This document shows, in pieces, positions 58,934-64,000 of a DNA stretch of 64,000 nucleotides (the stretch's first letter is position 1; every line of letters begins with the position of its first letter). The position numbers were made by a program, and so were the translations under genes. The notes beneath the pieces are model-generated. The model worked only from the letters and a program-made list of their open reading frames with translations, was not told the origin of the DNA and searched no databases. The DNA comes from Caulobacteraceae bacterium PMMR1 (GTDB lineage Bacteria; Pseudomonadota; Alphaproteobacteria; Caulobacterales; Caulobacteraceae), in NCBI GenBank assembly GCA_000733915.1, contig JPOM01000001.1, positions 744,001-808,000 of the forward strand. Direction: 5' to 3'.

Positions 58934-60280
58934 ATGACCGTCCAATCCGCCGTTCTCGCCCGACCCGCGGCCGGCGACGCCGCCCAGACCGGACTCCCCC
59001 AGGGTCACCATGCCGGCGCCTTCTTCGGCGAGGGGCTGGAGGCGCGGGACCCGGAGCTGTTCGGCTCCATCGCGCACGAGCTCACGCGCCAGCAGACCCA
59101 GATCGAGCTGATCGCGTCGGAGAACATCGTCAGCCGGGCGGTGCTGGAGGCCCAGGGCTCGATCCTGACCAACAAATATGCGGAGGGCTATCCCGGACGG
59201 CGCTACTACGGCGGCTGCGAGTATGTGGACGAGGCGGAACGGCTCGCGATCGCGCGCGCCAAGGCGCTGTTCGGCTGCGCCTTCGCCAATGTGCAGCCGC
59301 ACTCCGGCGCCCAGGCGAACCAGGCGGCGTTCCTGGCCCTGCTCCAGCCCGGGGACGTGTTCTTGGGCATGGACCTGGCGGCGGGCGGTCACCTGACCCA
59401 CGGCAGCCCGGCGAACCAGTCCGGCAAGTGGTTCCGGCCGGTCTCCTATTCCGTGCGCCCGGACGACCACCTGATCGACTACGACGCCGTGGCCGAAATC
59501 GCCCGGCGAGAGCGGCCCAAGCTGATCATCGCAGGCGGCAGCGCCTATAGCCGCCCGATCGACTTCGCGCGCTTCCGCCAGATCGCCGACGAGGTCGGGG
59601 CCTATCTGATGGTCGACATGGCCCACTACGCCGGCCTGATCGCCGCGGGGGTCTATCCGAGCCCGGTTCCGCACGCGCACCTGTGCACCACGACGACGCA
59701 CAAGACCTTGCGCGGGCCGCGCGGCGGCATAATCCTCAGCAATGACGAGGAACTCGGCAAGAAGATCAACTCCGCCGTCTTCCCGGGGCTGCAGGGCGGG
59801 CCGCTGATGCACGTGATCGCGGCCAAGGCGGTCGCCTTCGGCGAGGCGCTGCAGCCGGAGTTCAAGGCCTACGCCCAGGCCGTGGTCGACAATGCGCGGG
59901 CGCTGGCCGCGACCCTGACGGAAGCCGGTCTCGCCATCGTGTCGGGCGGCACCGACAGCCACCTGATGCTGGTCGACCTGCGGCCCAAGGGCGTGACCGG
60001 CAAGGCCGCGGAAGCCAGCCTGGAGCGCGCGGGCATCACCTGCAACAAGAACGGCATCCCCTTCGACACCGCGCCCTTCACCGTGACCTCCGGCATCCGC
60101 CTCGGCACGCCGGCCGGCACGACCCGCGGCTTCGGCCAAGCGGAGTTCCGCCGCATCGGCCAGCTGATCGCGGAGGTCGTCGACGGACTCGCCGCCTCGC
60201 CGGAGGACAACGGCGCGGCGGAATCGCGGGTCAGGGCTGAGGTGCTGGACCTCTGCGCGCGCTTCCCCATCTACGCGTGA
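58934..60280 (+). CDS. glyA: Serine hydroxymethyltransferase
   Basis: GlyA converts serine and tetrahydrofolate to glycine and methylene-tetrahydrofolate using PLP. The 448-residue protein has a slightly extended N-terminus of about 35 residues before [15 protein letters not shown]. Typical blocks are [39 protein letters not shown] and the PLP lysine Lys257 in [14 protein letters not shown]. The 170 nt upstream contain TTGACG and TTGACT elements but no convincing -10 and no riboswitch that I can identify. Confidence 0.96.
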   Translation: MTVQSAVLARPAAGDAAQTGLPQGHHAGAFFGEGLEARDPELFGSIAHELTRQQTQIELIASENIVSRAVLEAQGSILTNKYAEGYPGRRYYGGCEYVDEAERLAIARAKALFGCAFANVQPHSGAQANQAAFLALLQPGDVFLGMDLAAGGHLTHGSPANQSGKWFRPVSYSVRPDDHLIDYDAVAEIARRERPKLIIAGGSAYSRPIDFARFRQIADEVGAYLMVDMAHYAGLIAAGVYPSPVPHAHLCTTTTHKTLRGPRGGIILSNDEELGKKINSAVFPGLQGGPLMHVIAAKAVAFGEALQPEFKAYAQAVVDNARALAATLTEAGLAIVSGGTDSHLMLVDLRPKGVTGKAAEASLERAGITCNKNGIPFDTAPFTVTSGIRLGTPAGTTRGFGQAEFRRIGQLIAEVVDGLAASPEDNGAAESRVRAEVLDLCARFPIYA

Positions 60281-60286
60281 ACCCTC

Positions 60287-60328
60287 GCGGGGCCAGTGTT
60301 GCGGGACCAGTCTTGCGGGGCCAGTCTT
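60287..60328 (+). repeat. Three tandem copies of a 14-bp repeat between glyA and nrdR
   Basis: GCGGGGCCAGTGTT (60287-60300), GCGGGACCAGTCTT (60301-60314) and GCGGGGCCAGTCTT (60315-60328) are head to tail with one or two differences. They begin 7 nt after the glyA stop and end 31 nt before nrdR. They could be a variable-number repeat or protein-binding sites. Confidence 0.8.
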
Positions 60329-60359
60329 TGGGGGCGGATGTGGGTGATCAGGTGACGCT

Positions 60360-60866
60360 GTGAAGTGCCCGTTCTGCAGCCACGCCGAAAGCCAGGTCAA
60401 GGACAGCCGCCCCTCCGAGGACGGGGCCGCGATCCGCCGCCGCCGCTCCTGCCCGGAATGCGGCGGCCGCTTCACCACCTTCGAGCGGGTGCAGCTGCGC
60501 GAGCTCGTGATCGTGAAGCGCTCGGGCCGGCGCGCGCCCTTCGACCGGGAGAAGCTGGTCCGCTCCATCGCCATCGCGCTGCGCAAGCGGCCCGTGGACC
60601 CCGAGCGGGTGGAGCGCATCGTGTCGGGCATCGTGCGCCAGCTGGAGAGCCGCGGCGAGACCGACATCGCCTCCCACGTGGTGGGCGAGCTGGTCATGAA
60701 GGCGCTGAAGGCGCTCGATGAGGTGGCCTATGTGCGCTACGCCTCCGTCTATCGCGACTTCCGCGAGACCTCCGACTTCGCGCGCTTCCTCGGCGAGGAG
60801 GGACTGGGCGAGGATGCCCTAGCCGATGACGGGCTCGAGCCCGAGCTGGAGCCGGGGCGGTCGTGA
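60360..60866 (+). CDS. nrdR: Transcriptional repressor NrdR
   Basis: NrdR represses ribonucleotide reductase genes when dATP is bound. The 168-residue protein starts at GTG 60360. The zinc ribbon has Cys3, Cys6, Cys31 and Cys34 (CPFC and CPEC), followed by [20 protein letters not shown]. The ATP-cone runs from [15 protein letters not shown] to [13 protein letters not shown]. An acidic tail of about 20 residues ends the protein. It overlaps nusB by 4 nt. Confidence 0.96.
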   Translation: MKCPFCSHAESQVKDSRPSEDGAAIRRRRSCPECGGRFTTFERVQLRELVIVKRSGRRAPFDREKLVRSIAIALRKRPVDPERVERIVSGIVRQLESRGETDIASHVVGELVMKALKALDEVAYVRYASVYRDFRETSDFARFLGEEGLGEDALADDGLEPELEPGRS

Positions 60867-61333
60867 GCGGCTCCAAGGCCTGGGCGGTGTCGGGAAGGCA
60901 GGACCGCTCCGTCGCACGCCTCGCCGCGGTGCAGGCGCTCTACCAGATGGAGGTCTCCGGCGCGGGCGTGGACGCCGTCGTGCGCGAGTTCCGCGACCAT
61001 CGCTTCGGCGGCGACCTCGAGGGCGAGCCGCTGGCGGCGGCGGATGAGGCGTTCTTCGACGAGCTGACGCACGGGGTGGTGGCGCATCAGGCGGAGGTGG
61101 ATCGGGCCGTGGCGCGCCGTCTCGCCAAGACCTGGCGGCTGGAGCGCATCGACGCCACCGCCCGCGCCATGCTGCGCGCCGGAGCCTGGGAGCTGGCGCA
61201 CCGCCGGGACATCCCGGCCGAGATCGTGATCGACGAGTATGTCGAGCTCGCCAAGGCCTTCTTCGAGACCGAGGCCGAGCCCAAGTTCATCAATGCGGCG
61301 CTGGACGGCGTCGCCCGCGACGTTCGGGCGTGA
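60863..61333 (+). CDS. nusB: Transcription antitermination factor NusB
   Basis: NusB (156 residues) binds boxA RNA with NusE (S10) during rRNA transcription. GTG 60863 lies in the nrdR stop (GTGA). The all-helical fold is recognisable: [20 protein letters not shown] near the N-terminus, then [33 protein letters not shown] and [13 protein letters not shown]. It overlaps thiL by 4 nt. ribH, often next to nusB, is absent here. Confidence 0.95.
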   Translation: MSGSKAWAVSGRQDRSVARLAAVQALYQMEVSGAGVDAVVREFRDHRFGGDLEGEPLAAADEAFFDELTHGVVAHQAEVDRAVARRLAKTWRLERIDATARAMLRAGAWELAHRRDIPAEIVIDEYVELAKAFFETEAEPKFINAALDGVARDVRA

Positions 61334-62325
61334 GCGGCGGGGGGCAGGGGCGCGAGTTCGAGCGGATCGCGCGGCTGTTTCGGCCCCTCGCCTCCGGCGC
61401 GCCGGGCGCCTTCGACCTCCTGGACGACGCCGCCGCCCTGCCGAGCCGCCCCGGTTGCGACCTGATCCTGACCAAGGACGCGCTCGTCTCGGGCGTGCAC
61501 TTCCTGCCCGACGACCCGCCGGACTTGGTTGCGCGCAAGCTCCTGCGCGTGAACCTGTCGGACCTCGCCGCCAAGGGCGCGACGCCCGAGGGCTACCTGC
61601 TCGCGCTCGCTTGGCCCGACGGCATGGACGAGGCGGGCCAGGCGGGCTTCGCCTCCGGCCTGGCCGAGGATCAGGCGGCCTTCGGCCTGCAGCTGCTGGG
61701 CGGCGACACGGTCGCGACGTCCGGCCCCTGGACGCTTAGCTGCACCATGGTCGGCTGGACGCCGTCGCGGGGCATGGTCCGGCGTGCGGACGCGCGGGCG
61801 GGCGACCTCCTCTATGTGAGCGGGACGATCGGGGATGGGGCGCTGGGGCTGCACGCGGCGCGGGGCGAGCTCGACGCGCGGCTGTCGCCTGAGCAGGTCG
61901 CCGCCCTGGCGGGCCGCTATCGCCTGCCCGAGCCGCGGCTGGAGCTGCGCGACGCGCTTCGGGCGCACGCCTCGGCTTGCGCGGACATCTCCGACGGCCT
62001 GCTCGCCGACGCCATGCACATCGCCGAGGCGAGCGGGGCGGGGCTCGAGATCGCGCTGGACCGCCTGCCGCTATCGGACGCCGCGGCGGCTTGGCTGAAG
62101 GGCGAGAGCGACCTTGCGGCGGCCCTGCTGCGCCTTGCGACCGGCGGCGACGACTACGAGCTGGCCTGCGCCGTCCCAGCCGCTCGCGCCGCAGCCTTCG
62201 AGGCTGGGGCGGCGCACGCAGGCACGCCCGTCGCCGCCGTCGGCGCCTTCACCGCCCGGCCGGGCTTGCGGGCGAGCGTCCGGGGCCAGGCCGTTCAGCC
62301 GTCCGCGTTGGGCTGGGAGCATTGA
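61330..62325 (+). CDS. thiL: Thiamine-monophosphate kinase
   Basis: ThiL phosphorylates thiamine monophosphate to the active diphosphate. GTG 61330 overlaps nusB and gives 331 residues. Conserved ATP and magnesium sites are seen in [43 protein letters not shown], and [13 protein letters not shown] typical substrate-side block is [21 protein letters not shown], with GGDDYEL near the end. nrdR-nusB-thiL form one coupled unit. Confidence 0.95.
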   Translation: MSGGGQGREFERIARLFRPLASGAPGAFDLLDDAAALPSRPGCDLILTKDALVSGVHFLPDDPPDLVARKLLRVNLSDLAAKGATPEGYLLALAWPDGMDEAGQAGFASGLAEDQAAFGLQLLGGDTVATSGPWTLSCTMVGWTPSRGMVRRADARAGDLLYVSGTIGDGALGLHAARGELDARLSPEQVAALAGRYRLPEPRLELRDALRAHASACADISDGLLADAMHIAEASGAGLEIALDRLPLSDAAAAWLKGESDLAAALLRLATGGDDYELACAVPAARAAAFEAGAAHAGTPVAAVGAFTARPGLRASVRGQAVQPSALGWEH

Positions 62326-62367
62326 TCGCGGTTCCTGGCGCGACCCGACTCCCGGCATAGTCTGCCG

Positions 62368-62826
62368 ATGCGCCACGCCCTCGCCGCCCTCGCTCTCGCG
62401 TCCGTCCTGGCTCTCACGTCCGCCCTGGGCGGTCCTGCGCTCGCGGCGGAGAAGGCGAAGGCCAAGGGTCCCGAAGGCCAGTACGTCGACCTGTCGCCGC
62501 TCGCCCTGCCGGTGGTCGAGCACGGGCGGCTGATCAACTACATCTTCGTCACCGTCCGGCTGACGCTCGCGCCCAACGCCGACAGTGCGACCTGGCGGGC
62601 GAAGGAGCCGTACTTCCGCGACGCCCTGGTCCGCGCCGGGCATCGCACGCCGTTCATGCGTCCGGACAGCTATACGCGCCTGGACGACGCCGCGCTGAAG
62701 GCGGCCATGGCCCGAGAGGCTCAGCGCATCGCCGGGCCCGGCGTCGTCACGGGCGTGATCTTGAGCAATGAGCAGGCGCGGCGGGTGGTCGGCCTGCCGA
62801 AGCCGCCCGCTGCGCCGTCTCGCTGA
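62368..62826 (+). CDS. Secreted protein of unknown function
   Basis: The 152-residue protein has a clear signal peptide (ALAALALASVLALTSALGG) with probable cleavage after PALAA. The mature part includes DLSPLALPVVEHGRLINYIF and VTVRLTLAPNADSATWRAKE, a beta-strand pattern weakly reminiscent of the FliL-like fold, but I would not assign it. No metal or catalytic motif is visible. It starts 42 nt after thiL and may be co-transcribed with it. Confidence 0.75.
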   Translation: MRHALAALALASVLALTSALGGPALAAEKAKAKGPEGQYVDLSPLALPVVEHGRLINYIFVTVRLTLAPNADSATWRAKEPYFRDALVRAGHRTPFMRPDSYTRLDDAALKAAMAREAQRIAGPGVVTGVILSNEQARRVVGLPKPPAAPSR

Positions 62827-62832
62827 GTCGGC

Positions 62833-63831
62833 TCAGCCCGCCGCCGTCCACTGCTGTTGGGCCTGCGAGGCCGGCACGCGCAGCCGCACCTGGTCGCCCT
62901 GCACGTCATCCACCCAGTCCAGCGGGATGTAGTGGTGCTGGCCGTCCGCCGAGTCGTGCCTGGCGAGCTTGATCCGCGAGCCGCCGTCCACGTGATCGAC
63001 CGAGCCGACGAGCTGACCGTCGGACCCCACCACCTGCGCGTGCTCGCGGATGTCGGTCGGGGCGAAGCTGCGCGTCTCGCCCAGGTCGCGGCCCATGGCG
63101 GCGCCCGCGACGCCCTGCGCGTCGCTTGAGCTCCGGCCCTGCTCGCCCAGGTTCTGCACGTCCACCTCGGTGTGGCGCACGGTGTCGCTCAAGGTTTCGG
63201 TGCGCTGATCTGAGGTCTTGGTGACGAGGAGCTCCTCGCGAACCCGCGCCTCCTTGGCGACCACGGCCTCCTCCGAGGTTTCGGTCATCTCGATTTCTCG
63301 GTCGCGGAACACGTCGTCGTCGGCGGACACCGGCGCCGAGGTGTTGTCCTTCGCATAGCCCGCGCCGCCGCGCTGGATGGAAACGCCCTGCGCGCCCACC
63401 TGACCGTCGGTCTGGTCGTAGAGCCGGTCGGAGCCCGTGCGCCCCTCCGTTGCCGCCGCAAGGCCGGACTGAGCGCCCGCCGGACGGTCCTGCCAGCCCT
63501 GGCCGCGCCACTCCTCCTGGCGGCGGTCGAAGTCCACGGCGCCGGAGTTCTCCAGCACCTGGATGGCGCGGTCGGCCTGCGCCTCCCGCACCCTGGCCGT
63601 CAGCAGGTAGCCGCCGCGGCGGATGTGCTCGGAATAGGCGTGCTTGTCCTCATCGCTGGGGCTGAACATGGTCTTCAGCCCGTCCCACCACGACGTGTGG
63701 TCGGAGCCGTGCTCCTCCTGGCTGGTGATGCGGATGTCGCTGGCCGATACGCCGGCGTCCTGGAGCTGGTGCTCCGCCTGCTTGGCGGCGTCCTTGTCGT
63801 CGAACAGTGCGGTGAGGGTTCTTTCGGTCAT
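62833..63831 (-). CDS. DUF2382/DUF2171-type stress protein
   Basis: The 332-residue protein starts at ATG 63831 behind AGGAG. Three parts are visible. The N-terminus (LTALFDDKDAAKQAEHQLQD) resembles the general-stress 17M (YflT-like) domain. The middle is a polar linker. The C-terminal half has a DUF2382-like stretch (REIEMTETSEEAVVAKEARV, then REELLVTKTSDQRTETLSDT) and a PRC-barrel/DUF2171-like end (VGSDGQLVGSVDHVDGG, HHYIPLDWVDDVQGDQVRLR). Such proteins are induced by stress in many bacteria; the mechanism is unknown. A second DUF2382 gene lies 14 nt upstream on the same strand. Confidence 0.75.
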   Translation of the reverse strand: MTERTLTALFDDKDAAKQAEHQLQDAGVSASDIRITSQEEHGSDHTSWWDGLKTMFSPSDEDKHAYSEHIRRGGYLLTARVREAQADRAIQVLENSGAVDFDRRQEEWRGQGWQDRPAGAQSGLAAATEGRTGSDRLYDQTDGQVGAQGVSIQRGGAGYAKDNTSAPVSADDDVFRDREIEMTETSEEAVVAKEARVREELLVTKTSDQRTETLSDTVRHTEVDVQNLGEQGRSSSDAQGVAGAAMGRDLGETRSFAPTDIREHAQVVGSDGQLVGSVDHVDGGSRIKLARHDSADGQHHYIPLDWVDDVQGDQVRLRVPASQAQQQWTAAG

Positions 63832-63845
63832 AGCAGTCTCCTGAC

Positions 63846-64000
63846 TTAAGGTTTCGGGTAAGGCGGCGAGGCGGGAGGGGCTTCGGGCGCGTCGCGGTCG
63901 ATGTCGGCGTGCATGCGCCGCACCGTGACTGGCGCCTCGACCGGCTCGAGGGTGCGAACCAGCCGGATGCGCAGCTCCTCCTTGAGGAGCAGCCGCTTTT
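63846..64000 (-). CDS. DUF2382 protein, C-terminal end only
   Basis: The minus-strand frame enters from the right edge and ends at TAA 63848-63846. The visible 50 residues include RLLLKEELRIRLVRTLEPVE and APVTVRRMHADIDRDAPEAP, matching the repeated strand pattern of DUF2382 (YsnF/AvaK) with its 'KEELxI...PVTVRRxxxxI' layout. A Pro-rich tail follows. It lies 14 nt upstream of the next stress-protein gene, so the two are likely one operon. Confidence 0.65.
   Translation of the reverse strand, partial: KRLLLKEELRIRLVRTLEPVEAPVTVRRMHADIDRDAPEAPPASPPYPKP

Overview
The window is a very GC-rich, gene-dense stretch of an alphaproteobacterial chromosome, most likely from the Caulobacterales or a close relative (my inference). 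The signs are the C4-pathway 5-aminolevulinate synthase (hemA), a MucR/Ros-family regulator, the order nuoN-birA-coaX-rnj-mce-DUF1467, and the ClpS/ClpA and TonB-receptor sequence types. Almost everything is housekeeping. I see no rRNA, tRNA, CRISPR array, insertion sequence, prophage or recognisable defence locus, and no convincing new biological system.

Layout. 0-2.2 kb: the N-terminus of a bacteriophytochrome runs off the left edge, followed by a small membrane protein and a FabH-like ketoacyl synthase. 2.3-14.0 kb: a long plus-strand operon with the membrane arm of complex I (nuoH to nuoN), then birA, coaX, RNase J, methylmalonyl-CoA epimerase and a frameshifted DUF1467 gene, closed by a strong hairpin terminator. 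14.2-15.5 kb: hemA, preceded by what looks like a class II FNR/FixK promoter with almost no 5' leader. 16.1-27.8 kb, minus strand: mraZ-rsmH-ftsL-ftsI-murE-murF-mraY-murD (division and cell wall), then clpS-clpA in place of the usual ftsW-murG-murC genes. 28.2-37.7 kb: uvrB, an MFS transporter, a GST, a tiny hydrophilic protein, a dihydroxy-acid dehydratase and a DinG/XPD-type helicase. 37.7-39.9 kb: argD-argF. 40.1-42.1 kb: sdhB-pdxJ-acpS. 42.2-51.5 kb: a TCA block sucC-[glycosyltransferase, O-antigen ligase]-sucD-sucA-sucB, in which two surface-polysaccharide genes separate the two succinyl-CoA synthetase subunits. 51.6-55.2 kb: rsfS and rlmH, then radA flanked by two internally deleted gene remnants (a TonB-dependent receptor and an amidohydrolase). 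55.2-62.8 kb: uvrA, a MucR-like regulator, glyA-nrdR-nusB-thiL and a secreted protein. The right edge carries two neighbouring DUF2382-type stress proteins.

How it fits together. Many genes are translationally coupled by 4-nt ATGA/GTGA overlaps: nuoJ-nuoK, coaX-rnj, the whole mraZ-to-murF string, argD-argF, pdxJ-acpS, the glycosyltransferase and ligase, and nrdR-nusB-thiL. Several classical clusters appear only in part (nuoH-N without A-G next to it, dcw without ftsW-murG onwards, sdhB without sdhCDA), which suggests an extensively rearranged genome. Two genes (DUF1467 and sucB) carry apparent -1 frameshifts at G or C runs. Both are conserved genes, so sequencing or assembly indels are the leading explanation.
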